The position numbers and the translations under genes are program-made. The notes below the pieces were generated by a model. The model was given only the letters and a program-made list of their open reading frames with translations. It was not told the origin of the DNA and ran no database searches. Shown piece by piece: positions 16,153 to 24,585 of a stretch of DNA of 32,219 nt (position 1 is the first letter of the stretch; each line of letters starts with the position of its first letter). Source of the DNA: Candidatus Poseidoniaceae archaeon (GTDB taxonomy: Archaea > Thermoplasmatota > Poseidoniia > Poseidoniales > Poseidoniaceae); the NCBI GenBank assembly GCA_030750665.1, contig JASMHR010000009.1:261-32479 (forward strand), read 5' to 3'.

Positions 16153-17138
16153 TGCGGATGCCGCCTTTCGTTCTACATTCGCCAAAAAGCATCACGGAAG
16201 CGATGAGCATCGCTGAAACCTTGCTTGATATCGGTGAGGATTTTGATTGGGTCTCAGGTGGTACTGACCTGCTTCCAAATTACAAGTGGCATCTGAACAC
16301 CAAACCCAGCGTGATATCATTGGCAGGAGTGGAAGAGATGAACAGATTGAGTGAGAATCATATTGGCGGCATGGTCAGACTACATGACCTCGCCAATGAT
16401 GAGTCAACCCATCCGCTGATTCGTCAAGCCACCTCAACCATCGCTTCAGTCATGATAAGGCGCTCTGGGACCGTTGGCGGAAACATCTGTCTCGATACAC
16501 GATGCTCCTGGTTCAATCAGACCGAAGAATGGCGCAGGTCCATCGAGTGGTGCCACAAATGCGATTGCGATACCTCGGCAGATTGCCGAGTCATCCCCAA
16601 CCAGAACACATTGTGCGTTGCAACCTACCAAGCCGACCTTGCTCCGGTCCTGATGTGCTTGGATGCAACCATTCACTTGGTTTCCCCATCTGGTTCTCGT
16701 TCAATGCCAATTCAAGATTTCTTTGAACTCGACGGTATCAAGAGAAATGTCCTTGCTGCAGGTGAAATGGTTTCGCACATCACCTTGCCCGAAGATGCCA
16801 AGAATTGGTCCGGCTCATACCGTAAACTGAGACTCAGGAAGTCATGGGATTTCCCTGAGGCGGGAGTTGCTGTTGCATGGAATGGTACCAATGATTCGTT
16901 GCAAGGCTTGAGAATAGCGACCACAGGATGTGAATCCATTCCTCGTTCGCACAATGAAGAAGCCAGTTCTGTTCTGAAGGCATGGGATGGAGAACAAAGT
17001 GTCAAAGAATTGGGACAAATGATTCGCGGAGTAGTGAAACCGGTGAACAATACTTACTTCCCTCCTTCCTACCGCCGGAAGATGCTGCCGGTACTGGTGA
17101 AAAGGGCGTTTTCGAGTCTTATTGAAGGAGCTGTGTAG
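16152..17138 (+). CDS. Molybdenum hydroxylase FAD subunit with extra [4Fe-4S] insertion (HcrB-like)
   Basis: A 328-residue flavin subunit. FAD-binding motifs are VSGGTDLLP (residues 34-42) and RRSGTVGGNIC (103-113). Directly after the second comes a cysteine-rich insertion, residues about 113-155: Cys113, 118, 134, 137, 139, 145 and 155 within DTRCSWFNQTEEWRRS and the following 27 residues. Xanthine dehydrogenase and CO dehydrogenase FAD subunits lack this. The flavin subunit of 4-hydroxybenzoyl-CoA reductase (HcrB) has it and binds an extra 4Fe-4S cluster through four cysteines; Cys118 and Cys134 reproduce the 16-residue spacing of its first two ligands. The C-terminal part is the usual CO_deh_flav_C domain (SYRKLRLRKSWDFPEAGVAV). 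ATG at 16152 overlaps the Mo subunit stop by one base. The insertion is the strongest clue to the enzyme's subtype. Confidence 0.92.
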   Translation: MRMPPFVLHSPKSITEAMSIAETLLDIGEDFDWVSGGTDLLPNYKWHLNTKPSVISLAGVEEMNRLSENHIGGMVRLHDLANDESTHPLIRQATSTIASVMIRRSGTVGGNICLDTRCSWFNQTEEWRRSIEWCHKCDCDTSADCRVIPNQNTLCVATYQADLAPVLMCLDATIHLVSPSGSRSMPIQDFFELDGIKRNVLAAGEMVSHITLPEDAKNWSGSYRKLRLRKSWDFPEAGVAVAWNGTNDSLQGLRIATTGCESIPRSHNEEASSVLKAWDGEQSVKELGQMIRGVVKPVNNTYFPPSYRRKMLPVLVKRAFSSLIEGAV

Positions 17139-17140
17139 AT

Positions 17141-18139
17141 ATGTTCAACAGAATGATATTGGTTTCCATCATGCTCATGCTGCCAATGATTTCACTGAGC
17201 AATCCAGCATCAGCTCAAGAAGCCCCATCATGGGAGATTGGCTGGGTAGAGGAGCATTCGGATGCTGTCCTTCTGAATTCAATAGGTGACAAGAACTCGA
17301 ATGATTGGTGGGATAGAGGCGGAACCGCTACTTTGGAATTCTACATCGAGAACACAAGGGTGGTCGAAGTCACAATCAATCTTGAGTTTGAGAGTGATCA
17401 CGAAGGCGAGTTCGACTGGGTCGAAGTTGATCTGGATGAGAGCGTGGTGGTTCAAGGCCAGTCGAATAAGACCTTCTCAATTACTATAGAAGTTGGGTCT
17501 TTGAATGATGTCAGTGAAGGTAGCACACATGAATTGAGAGTTATCGCTCAAGAAGACTCTCTATTCCCCACTACTCCTCAGATCATCGATGTGGATACTC
17601 AAGTGCCAAGAGTCGCTGTCATGACTGCAGATGTAGTAAACGAGGGGGTACCCGTCATGGCAGGTGATTCCATGGATGTCAAGGTTGAGATAACAAATCT
17701 TGGGAACAAAAATGATGGCTTGATGAACAGCGAGACGAAACTGACCATAGATGGCTGCCCGCAACTTGATGCAGAAGATGATTCCAGCCTGTTCGAAACT
17801 GTCGAACCGGGAGCGACCATTGAAGCAATATTCACGGTTTCAGCATCCTCAAGTCATCCATCCAAATCATGTATAGTCACATTCCGTTCATCCTCTGCTG
17901 GACTTGCAAGTGTGACCGATAGCATCGAGCTAGAAGTAAGGTCTTCATCTTCAGGAAATGGTGGTGGGAGCAATGGCGGTGGAAATAATGGCGAAAATAA
18001 CGGCGGAGGAGATGGCGATGACATTGAATCCGACGAGGAAGTTCGGGCGAATTTTCTTTATTCCTTATCTTTGGCCTCAAGCCTTGCAATTATCAGTATT
18101 GCAGCCTTGGTTCGACGTTTTGATACTAATTGCCCCTGA
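17141..18139 (+). CDS. Secreted, C-terminally anchored CARDB-like surface protein
   Basis: A 332-residue extracellular protein. Residues 1-26 form a signal peptide ending SASAQ-like (NPASAQEA). Two beta-rich domains follow, with the NEW3/CARDB pattern (YIENTRVVEVTINLEF, then VKVEITNLGNKNDG) commonly used as adhesion or assembly modules. A flexible Gly/Asn/Ser linker (about residues 267-292, GNGGGSNGGG...) leads to an acidic stretch, one membrane helix (FLYSLSLASSLAIISIAALV) and the basic stop-transfer RRF. GAAGGAG upstream is the likely ribosome site. It begins 2 bases after the FAD subunit stop, so it may be read through from that operon, but its character links it to the downstream MoxR cassette. 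The function is unknown beyond a surface location. Confidence 0.82.
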   Translation: MFNRMILVSIMLMLPMISLSNPASAQEAPSWEIGWVEEHSDAVLLNSIGDKNSNDWWDRGGTATLEFYIENTRVVEVTINLEFESDHEGEFDWVEVDLDESVVVQGQSNKTFSITIEVGSLNDVSEGSTHELRVIAQEDSLFPTTPQIIDVDTQVPRVAVMTADVVNEGVPVMAGDSMDVKVEITNLGNKNDGLMNSETKLTIDGCPQLDAEDDSSLFETVEPGATIEAIFTVSASSSHPSKSCIVTFRSSSAGLASVTDSIELEVRSSSSGNGGGSNGGGNNGENNGGGDGDDIESDEEVRANFLYSLSLASSLAIISIAALVRRFDTNCP

Positions 18140-18212
18140 TAGATACCCTTGCCAACCTATGACCAGTGATGGGTAACCTATTTGAGTGGTATTTTGCTCG
18201 GCGAAGCGTCAT

Positions 18213-18222
18213 TGTCTAGACA
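18213..18222. promoter_or_regulatory. 10-base palindrome in the gap before the MoxR cassette
   Basis: TGTCTAGACA reads the same on both strands. It sits 28 bases before the DUF4350 start, in the 110-base gap 18140-18249 that probably holds the cassette promoter. I see no convincing TATA element in that gap. A 10-base palindrome can arise by chance, so this is only a candidate. Confidence 0.25.
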
Positions 18223-18249
18223 TCGTCAGAATAACGGGTTGAGAATAAT

Positions 18250-19842
18250 ATGTCAGAGGCCAAAGAAGGAATACGTCTGGAGACTTGGCTTGGAGTCGGG
18301 GTCGTCGTTTCGATTCTTCTTTCAACATCTGTCATCCTTCTCGCCAGCAGCGACAAACAAACCGTCTACAGTGCATATGTGACCGAGGCTGATGGAGACT
18401 ATCAGTATCAACAATTGAGTGAGATGAGAGCATCTCTCGACAAGTACACGATTGCCAACACCATGTCTACTCCCATGCTCGTCAATGATTGGAGAGAGCC
18501 TCACCGTACCACTCTAGTCATCGTCGCCCCAGAGAAGCCATTCGATATGGCTGAAGCAGAAGCGATCCATGATTTCGTGACCGAGAAAGGCGGGAAGGTC
18601 ATTCTCGCTGCTGATTCAAGCAACGCCCAGAGAGTTGCAAACCAATTCGGAGTACAATTCTTCGAATACCCGATAATGGATATGGACCACTTCTATGAGG
18701 TCAAACATTTCAGCGGAGGGGAGGCCGGTACCCAAGCACCACAGAACCAGACCAATGTCTGGACTGTAGCCACTATCAACCAAGATGTTTCACAAGTAGA
18801 TGGGTTGGCTCTTAACACAGGTTGTACAGAAGAGAACCTCAATTCACACAAGACCGACAACTGTCGAATGCCAGTACTGATGCGTAGTCCAACTGCGATT
18901 CAAGTTCTTGGTCCTGGAGCGAATGAAGCCGAAGATGTGCGCAGAGATGTCAAGGTTCTTGCGACCGCTTCAGATTCCGCCTATCAGGACGTTCTCGGCA
19001 CTGCAGATTTGAGAAGCGAACTCAACATCGACCTTGGAGCCGGTCAAACTGGATTGATAATTCGAATAGATTATCCTGGAATCAAGGCCATGGACATCAA
19101 CCCAGGGTCTGGAGACAGGCTAGATGAGGTGGAGGTGACAGGAAGTATCGTCTTCGTCGCCAATGATGATGCATTTGCAGACCATCTCTGGGACCTTCCT
19201 ACCGCCCTCGTCACGGGCAAGGATCAATGCCAATCAGAACTTGTCTATGCAGACCATACCTGCTGGAATTCCGAATTATCGGCAAGCAGTGACTGGAAGG
19301 GTAATGGCGCCTACTTCGCAGAACTCATCCATGATATGAGCGAACAGGAGAACGACGAGTTGTCAAGTCTCATCAAATTACATCCTGAGAAATTCTATCT
19401 GGTATTCGATGAATCAAGACACGTCACCAGCACTCTGACCTCACCATTTACCGAAGCGATGGGAGCGATTGTCCTACTCACTTCAGATGCTTGGCTAAAG
19501 TGGTTGATTGTTCTCAATCTACTGGCTTTGTTATCAATTGCGATAATGGTAGTTCCAGAGAAAGAAAATTGGCGACATGTATTCGACCTCACTAGATTCA
19601 GAGAAAGGCCTGAAAAATTGGACCCTGGAACTTACCAACTACGGGTCAGGCAGGCACTCATGGAAAAGGTGCGGATATTCTACGACTTCACCAAGGAAGA
19701 GATGGTACACAAGTCACCCCCTGAGATTCAAGCAATGATCCGCGACCCCAGACTAATAGAATTGGCCTACAGCCAGAACCGTATTTTCGCCCCAGAAGAG
19801 TTGCGCCAGCTATTGCAGGCGATACGCCGCTGGGGTAAATGA
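18250..19842 (+). CDS. DUF4350-type membrane protein of the MoxR cassette
   Basis: A 530-residue protein with a membrane helix at residues about 13-33 and a second one near 410-435 (WLIVLNLLALLSIAIMVV). The region between is extracellular and resembles the DUF4350 fold, a glutamine-amidotransferase-like Rossmann domain: RTTLVIVAPEKPFDMAEAEAIHDFVTEKGGKVILA is the typical 'clear the way and build the pad' segment of this family. The cytoplasmic C-terminus (about 440-530) is charged and helical. Genes of this type accompany MoxR ATPase and DUF58 genes in many archaea and bacteria, as here: the stop overlaps the MoxR upstream ATG (19839) by 4 bases. It is presumably a component of a membrane complex driven or assembled by the MoxR ATPase; the exact role is not known. 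Confidence 0.8.
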   Translation: MSEAKEGIRLETWLGVGVVVSILLSTSVILLASSDKQTVYSAYVTEADGDYQYQQLSEMRASLDKYTIANTMSTPMLVNDWREPHRTTLVIVAPEKPFDMAEAEAIHDFVTEKGGKVILAADSSNAQRVANQFGVQFFEYPIMDMDHFYEVKHFSGGEAGTQAPQNQTNVWTVATINQDVSQVDGLALNTGCTEENLNSHKTDNCRMPVLMRSPTAIQVLGPGANEAEDVRRDVKVLATASDSAYQDVLGTADLRSELNIDLGAGQTGLIIRIDYPGIKAMDINPGSGDRLDEVEVTGSIVFVANDDAFADHLWDLPTALVTGKDQCQSELVYADHTCWNSELSASSDWKGNGAYFAELIHDMSEQENDELSSLIKLHPEKFYLVFDESRHVTSTLTSPFTEAMGAIVLLTSDAWLKWLIVLNLLALLSIAIMVVPEKENWRHVFDLTRFRERPEKLDPGTYQLRVRQALMEKVRIFYDFTKEEMVHKSPPEIQAMIRDPRLIELAYSQNRIFAPEELRQLLQAIRRWGK

Positions 19843-19856
19843 ATAAAAGAAGAACC

Positions 19857-19865
19857 GAGGAGGAG
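19857..19865 (+). promoter_or_regulatory. Strong Shine-Dalgarno site GAGGAGGAG of the MoxR gene
   Basis: GAGGAGGAG ends 6 bases before the ATG at 19872 and is the longest purine-rich ribosome site in the window. It makes 19872 the preferred start over the overlapping in-frame ATG at 19839. Confidence 0.65.
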
Positions 19866-19871
19866 AAAATA

Positions 19872-21008
19872 ATGCAACCCCCAGCCGTACCACCGACAGC
19901 CCCAGCTCCGCCAGCCCCGGCGGCGCCTATGCCAGCAGCCCCAGCAGCGCCAATGCCAGCACCAGCAGCACCGGCAGCACCGATGCCAGCAGCACCCGCC
20001 GCTCCAGTTCAGGCTCAAGCAGCAGCACAACCCAGACACCAAAGCAACCCTGAAGTCCGAGAGCGTCTTCAAGCGGTTGGTGCCATCTCCCAAGCTATCA
20101 ATGCGGAAGTACAGAAGGTGATCATTGGAAAGTCGCACGTCATCGACAATGTTCTAATCGACATTCTTTCCAACGGAAACCTACTCTTCGAAGATTATCC
20201 CGGATTGGCAAAGACACTGATGACCAACACCTTCGCAGATGCATTGGGTTGTGATTTCAAGCGAGTTCAATTCACTCCTGACCTGCTACCTGCAGATATC
20301 ACTGGTACAAACATCTACGATGCCAAGAAAGGAGAGTTCACCTTCAAGCCGGGTCCATTGTTCTGTAATCTACTACTTGCTGACGAGATCAACCGTGCAC
20401 CGCCAAAGACTCAAGCAGCTCTGCTTGAGGCGATGCAGGAGAAGCAAGTGACCATTGGAACGGTGACCCACAAGTTGCCAGCACCATTCATCGTTATGGC
20501 GACTCAGAACCCGGTGGAGCAGGAAGGTACCTATCCACTACCAGAAGCTCAACTGGACCGTTTCATGTTCAAGATGAGTGTCGGATATCCTGACCGTGCC
20601 GATGAAGACGAGATTCTGTCTCGACGTATCGCTCGAAGAAAGGATGCAGTTGATGTCGATGTCATCACCGACCCACAGCGTGTCATCGCCATGCAACAAG
20701 CATGTGAAGATGTATACGTTGACCCGGCCATTCGTATGTACATGGTCGAATGTGTTGCCCGAACACGTGAAGACCCACGAGTACTCGTTGGTTCCTCACC
20801 TCGTGGTTCTCAGGCGCTACTCAAGGTCGGTCGTGCTTCTGCAGCTATGCGTGGACGCGACTTCGTGACTCCCGACGACATCAAGTCCGTCGCAGAACTC
20901 GCACTTGCTCACAGGCTGATTCTCAAGCCAGAACATCAGATTAAGGGTCTGGAACCCGGAGAAGTGATTCAGTCTATTCTCAGAGAAGTTCCAGTTCCAA
21001 CCGTCTGA
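19872..21008 (+). CDS. MoxR-family AAA+ ATPase
   Basis: A 378-residue AAA+ ATPase of the MoxR class, which act as chaperones for assembly or activation of partner complexes, usually with DUF58/von Willebrand-type proteins. After a Pro/Ala repeat region (residues 1-50), the core has Walker A in LLFEDYPGLAKT (Lys114), Walker B in LLLADEINRAPPKTQAALLEAMQE (Asp171/Glu172), sensor 1 in FIVMATQNPVEQEGTYPLPEAQLDRF and sensor 2 in VGSSPRGSQALLK. The lid ends with ALAHRLILKP. The first Walker A glycine is Asp, as in other family members. It lies between the DUF4350 and DUF58 genes, 33 bases before the latter. A strong Shine-Dalgarno site supports the ATG at 19872; an ATG at 19839 overlapping the previous stop would add 11 residues. 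Assignment is secure; the client is unknown. Confidence 0.95.
   Translation: MQPPAVPPTAPAPPAPAAPMPAAPAAPMPAPAAPAAPMPAAPAAPVQAQAAAQPRHQSNPEVRERLQAVGAISQAINAEVQKVIIGKSHVIDNVLIDILSNGNLLFEDYPGLAKTLMTNTFADALGCDFKRVQFTPDLLPADITGTNIYDAKKGEFTFKPGPLFCNLLLADEINRAPPKTQAALLEAMQEKQVTIGTVTHKLPAPFIVMATQNPVEQEGTYPLPEAQLDRFMFKMSVGYPDRADEDEILSRRIARRKDAVDVDVITDPQRVIAMQQACEDVYVDPAIRMYMVECVARTREDPRVLVGSSPRGSQALLKVGRASAAMRGRDFVTPDDIKSVAELALAHRLILKPEHQIKGLEPGEVIQSILREVPVPTV
19914..20009 (+). repeat. Pro/Ala tandem repeat in the MoxR N-terminus
   Basis: Residues 15-46 of the MoxR protein are imperfect copies of PAAPAAPM, encoded by a GC-rich CCAGCAGC-type direct repeat. It forms an extended, probably disordered N-terminal arm before the ATPase core. 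Copy number may vary between strains. Confidence 0.8.
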
Positions 21009-21041
21009 GTTCAAAGTGTGAGGTTCTGGAAGTGAAGCACG

Positions 21042-22355
21042 ATGTGGTCGCGCAAATCCGCCCTGCTTGGAAGCCTAGCGGTTTCCATGTACTTGATGGG
21101 GTTGACGTTGCGCAATTCACAGTTGATCACAGTCGCAGTTGTGATTTTTGTTTTCCTTACTTACGCTGCACTGTTTTCAGGGCACGCTGATGTAGCGGCC
21201 AGTGGTCGCAGAATGGATGAATGGATGGGAGAGGAAGGGGTTGCTCTCTCAAATGTTTCAGCTATGAGGAAATTATCTTCTGCCAGAGTCTTTGAAGATG
21301 GCGAGGTTGAAATCACCCTGAGAATGCAGAACCACAGTGCGTTGCCGAAGATTCTTGAGGTTCGAGATCGGGTTCCTGAAGTCATGCGTATCAAGCAAGG
21401 CGCAAATTACATCTTGATGGAATTGGGACCTCGCCGTGAAACATTCATCGAATATACCGTTGAATGTCCACTCAGAGGATTCTACAGCGTAGGCCCTGTG
21501 GCTGTTCGTGTTCAGGATCCATTCGGAATGTTCCACAAGGAGAAGGAACTACATGTATACGATGATTTCTTGGTATTTCCAAAAATGGAAGACCTCAAGG
21601 ATGCTTTCGTCAAGAGCAGGGTTCCAAAGATTTTCACTGGAGCTGTGAACATAAGGCAACCAGGACCAGGCAGTGAGTTCTACAGCCTGCGCGAGTACTT
21701 CGATGGAGACTCTTTCAGATCAATCAACTGGAATGCATACGCTCGCAGTGGTAAATTGATGGTCAATGAAAGAGAAAGAGATGCTGTATCGGACATCATT
21801 CTCATCGTTGACAGTAGAGCGATTGCTGAGACTGGACCAGTCAGTCGAAATGCACTTGTTTATTCAACACGGGCTGCCGCCTCTCTTGCCAGATATTTCC
21901 TCTCAAGAAGAGATTCCGTGGGCCTCATCGTCTATGGAGACGAAGTGGTATCAGTGGATCGAGACACCGGTAAGAAGCAGTTGTATGTCATCTTGACCAA
22001 ACTGGCTGGAGCGATGGCGAGAGGAAACACTCCCCTACAGGTAGTTGTCAATCGTATTCTTCCACACATCAACAAAGGAAGTCCGATTATTGTCATGTCT
22101 AATCTGGAACAAGACCCAACAATAATCAATGCTCTTCGAGACTTCAGAGCAAGGGACTTCGATGTCACAGTTCTATCCCCATCAAGTCTTGAGTTTGAGT
22201 TCGATGCGCGTCGTATCGACAGAACTGGCTTCGAAGTGATGAAGACTGAACGCGACATCCTGATTAGCGAATTGCGCGGGATGGGCGTGAACATCATGGA
22301 TTGGGAACCTGATATGTTACTATCAACTGCTCTGGCTGGAGCAAGGGGATTCTGA
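21042..22355 (+). CDS. DUF58 domain membrane protein
   Basis: A 437-residue protein with two membrane helices near the N-terminus (about residues 7-45) and a cytoplasmic or surface beta-rich part (FEDGEVEITLRMQNHSALPKILEVRDR). The DUF58 signature near residues 205-250 reads SLREYFDGDSFRSINWNAYARSGKLMVNE. It is followed by a von Willebrand A-like fold starting DIILIVDSRA and continuing through RRDSVGLIVYGD. DUF58 proteins are standard partners of MoxR ATPases. GGAAGTG upstream is a plausible ribosome site for the ATG at 21042. A further membrane protein gene starts 9 bases after its stop. Confidence 0.92.
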   Translation: MWSRKSALLGSLAVSMYLMGLTLRNSQLITVAVVIFVFLTYAALFSGHADVAASGRRMDEWMGEEGVALSNVSAMRKLSSARVFEDGEVEITLRMQNHSALPKILEVRDRVPEVMRIKQGANYILMELGPRRETFIEYTVECPLRGFYSVGPVAVRVQDPFGMFHKEKELHVYDDFLVFPKMEDLKDAFVKSRVPKIFTGAVNIRQPGPGSEFYSLREYFDGDSFRSINWNAYARSGKLMVNERERDAVSDIILIVDSRAIAETGPVSRNALVYSTRAAASLARYFLSRRDSVGLIVYGDEVVSVDRDTGKKQLYVILTKLAGAMARGNTPLQVVVNRILPHINKGSPIIVMSNLEQDPTIINALRDFRARDFDVTVLSPSSLEFEFDARRIDRTGFEVMKTERDILISELRGMGVNIMDWEPDMLLSTALAGARGF

Positions 22356-22360
22356 GGTGA
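22354..22360 (+). promoter_or_regulatory. Shine-Dalgarno site GAGGTGA before 22365
   Basis: GAGGTGA, overlapping the DUF58 stop codon region and 4 bases before the ATG at 22365; identical in sequence and spacing to the site of the molybdenum subunit gene at 13349. Confidence 0.6.
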
Positions 22361-22364
22361 AAAC

Positions 22365-23315
22365 ATGAGACAGGCAGCAGCACCACCACCACTAGCACCG
22401 AGACCATCTCGCAGTGACACTTCACATCTCTATGATGGTAAGGTCGTACGTTCCGCAGCACCCAGTAGAAAGAAGGCTGCTGGCAAGATGAAATCGGGAA
22501 CTGAGGTTCCTGATGATGCTGTTCCAGAAGTTCATATCCCTAGTTTCATCGAGGCTCTTCTCGGTGGCCCAGTAGTTCCAAAACACAAGTTCTTGCCTGC
22601 AGATAGGATGGTTCAGACCTTGCAATTAGGCGCCTATGCGATGTTGATTTCACTAGGCGTCATCACTTGGATAGTCACACCTCCTCAAGGAACATTTTGG
22701 TTCTGGATATTCGGTGGTGTCGGAGGCGCAACATTGCTGCAGGCAATGGTCATCCTTTCAGCCACCGGCACAGGATTCTGGGGGACAATGTCCAGAGACC
22801 CACGTTGGCTGCTCGCATCCTATTTCCTGTTCATACTCGCTGCAATGCGCTTCGCTTCCAGTAAGGTCGCATTGTCTAACGACTGGTTCGACCTACAGCA
22901 GAATCCTTGGCTGGAGACCACACTCATTGTCGTATACGCAGTACTTCTTGTCATGTACTTTGAATTGACCAATGGGGTAATCAGATTCAGTATGCTCGAT
23001 ACCAGCATCCGTACCAATGAGGTCTATGTCATGAATGTCAAGCGAATCATCAGCAAATATCATCGCAGTCTGATGATCAATCCTGCTATTGCTGGTGCAT
23101 TAGCAGCATCAGTATTGTCAATCAACACAATCATCCCAGCTGTAGTCGAATGGTTCTCTTCAGAAACCGCGATACGTATGGAAGAAAGTGTTGAGTTGAT
23201 TTCTGTTTACGGAGTTGCCATCGGTAGTCTGTTCGTATTCCTGCTGGTAGGCTTGATGTTTGCAGTCAATCTACCTCTAAGGTTGCAGAAATGGCGTGAA
23301 GAGCGAAACACCTGA
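22365..23315 (+). CDS. Membrane protein of the MoxR-DUF58 cassette, function unknown
   Basis: A 316-residue protein. Residues 1-75 are Pro/Ala/Arg-rich and polar (MRQAAAPPPLAPRPSRSD...), resembling the disordered arm of the MoxR protein two genes upstream. Six or so membrane helices follow (for example YAMLISLGVITWIV, FWFWIFGGVGGATLLQAMVIL, TTLIIVVYAVLLVMYFEL, GVAIGSLFVFLLVGLMFAV), with a charged end LRLQKWREERNT. I recognise no named domain; position suggests it takes the place of the DUF4129-type membrane component found in other MoxR cassettes. It is the last gene of the plus-strand run; the aspartate kinase gene converges from one base beyond its stop. Confidence 0.82.
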   Translation: MRQAAAPPPLAPRPSRSDTSHLYDGKVVRSAAPSRKKAAGKMKSGTEVPDDAVPEVHIPSFIEALLGGPVVPKHKFLPADRMVQTLQLGAYAMLISLGVITWIVTPPQGTFWFWIFGGVGGATLLQAMVILSATGTGFWGTMSRDPRWLLASYFLFILAAMRFASSKVALSNDWFDLQQNPWLETTLIVVYAVLLVMYFELTNGVIRFSMLDTSIRTNEVYVMNVKRIISKYHRSLMINPAIAGALAASVLSINTIIPAVVEWFSSETAIRMEESVELISVYGVAIGSLFVFLLVGLMFAVNLPLRLQKWREERNT

Positions 23316-23316
23316 T

Positions 23317-24585
23317 TCAGCAGGCCAAATTATACTGTGCCACTAATTCCTTGACCAGCTGATTGAGATTCGGCTCATCAGTCAAGAAATGTGAAGCATA
23401 ACGCTCATCTATAGAAGCAATGGCATCGTTTCTCTGATGGATGATATCTTGCCCGATAAGCGAAATCAGAGAACCGGTTACACTCTTCTCGAAGGTTGAA
23501 TCCATAGACTCCAGAAGAAGATCCAACTTAGTGGAGAGAGAGGCTGGGACGAACATCATGATATGGCCTTCAGAAACCTTGACCACCCAAACCCTGACCG
23601 CTTCCTCTCTGATCAACCCCATCACAGAATTGAACTTGGAAGCAGTATCAATACCTGAAGTATGGATAGAATACTGAATAATGCCAGGAGTACACGAAAT
23701 CGCTGAAACTCGACGATCAGCAGTCTCGATATCTGGACCTATCGTCGTGAATACTCCATCAAGATGCAATGGTCTGATCTCAAGTGGGATGCCAGTGCCC
23801 AATAATGGCTCTATACACGCTGCATGGAGTACTACACCACCCGCTCTGGCCAAGGCCAATGCTTCTTCCTGTCCAAGATATGGTATGGTCTGTGAGTCAA
23901 TACCCCAACGGGGGCTAACCGAAAGAACACCTGGAACATCCTTCCACAAGATGATTCGGCGGGCCTCAAGAATTGTGGCTAGAGCCGCTGCAGAAAGGTC
24001 ACTTCCACCTCTATCTAGAACCCTGACCCTACCACTGCTATCATTTCCAAACCATCCACTGACCACTGGAGTACGTGGTTCAAGAAGCGTTCTCTTAATC
24101 TCAACACTACTCATTGGAAGGTCAATCTCTGCACCATTTTCTGAAATCACCAGTCCGAGTTCATCAGATTCCACCGCTGCACAATCAAAGCCTCTGCGCC
24201 GGAGGGCCTCTGCAACTACGATAGATGACAATCTCTCACCACATGCAAGAATCGAGTTCCTGAGTAGTTCATTCTCAGATTCCTGACACAAGTCCAACAA
24301 ATACCCAGATAGTTTCTCCAGAGTATGTTTGAATCTGAGTCCTGCTTCCTCCTCTTCCAATCCGGGAGTGAATCGTAGATGTTGTCTGCGAAGATCGTTG
24401 ACCAGATTACTCCATTGCCATGGTTCACGAATTGCTCGAATCAAACGGTCCGTTACTCCCCATAAGGCCGAGACCACAATCAGCGGACGACCTTCGCAGG
24501 TCAATAGACGGTGATGTATCTGCTCCAAATCACCAGGAATCCTTAGGCAAGAGCCCCCGAATTTGTGAATCACCCAATCATTCAT
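23317..24585 (-). CDS. lysC: Aspartate kinase
   Basis: A 422-residue aspartokinase, phosphorylating L-aspartate at the entry to the aspartate-semialdehyde pathway. The kinase domain carries HKFGGSCL at residues 6-13 (family KFGGTSV), an SIV-A-E active-site region near residue 120, VLDRGGSDLSAAALA near 190 and WKDVPGVLSVSPR near 215. The last 130 residues form the ACT-like regulatory part (YSIHTSGIDTASKFNSVMGLI, VWVVKVSEGHIMMFV). In this cluster its product leads to aspartate semialdehyde, the co-substrate of the ADTH synthase encoded upstream, so its place in an aromatic amino acid operon makes sense. The ATG at 24585 has GGAGGTG 6 bases before it and is preferred over the GTG at 24594; it overlaps the chorismate synthase end by 8 bases. 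Confidence 0.9.
   Translation of the reverse strand: MNDWVIHKFGGSCLRIPGDLEQIHHRLLTCEGRPLIVVSALWGVTDRLIRAIREPWQWSNLVNDLRRQHLRFTPGLEEEEAGLRFKHTLEKLSGYLLDLCQESENELLRNSILACGERLSSIVVAEALRRRGFDCAAVESDELGLVISENGAEIDLPMSSVEIKRTLLEPRTPVVSGWFGNDSSGRVRVLDRGGSDLSAAALATILEARRIILWKDVPGVLSVSPRWGIDSQTIPYLGQEEALALARAGGVVLHAACIEPLLGTGIPLEIRPLHLDGVFTTIGPDIETADRRVSAISCTPGIIQYSIHTSGIDTASKFNSVMGLIREEAVRVWVVKVSEGHIMMFVPASLSTKLDLLLESMDSTFEKSVTGSLISLIGQDIIHQRNDAIASIDERYASHFLTDEPNLNQLVKELVAQYNLAC

Noticed and set aside
19914-20009. Direct repeats as a possible CRISPR or other array
   Set aside because: Repeats are short, contiguous, in frame and encode Pro/Ala; there are no unique spacers.
23681-24286. Plus-strand open frame of 201 codons
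   Set aside because: Antisense to aspartate kinase, with no recognisable domain.
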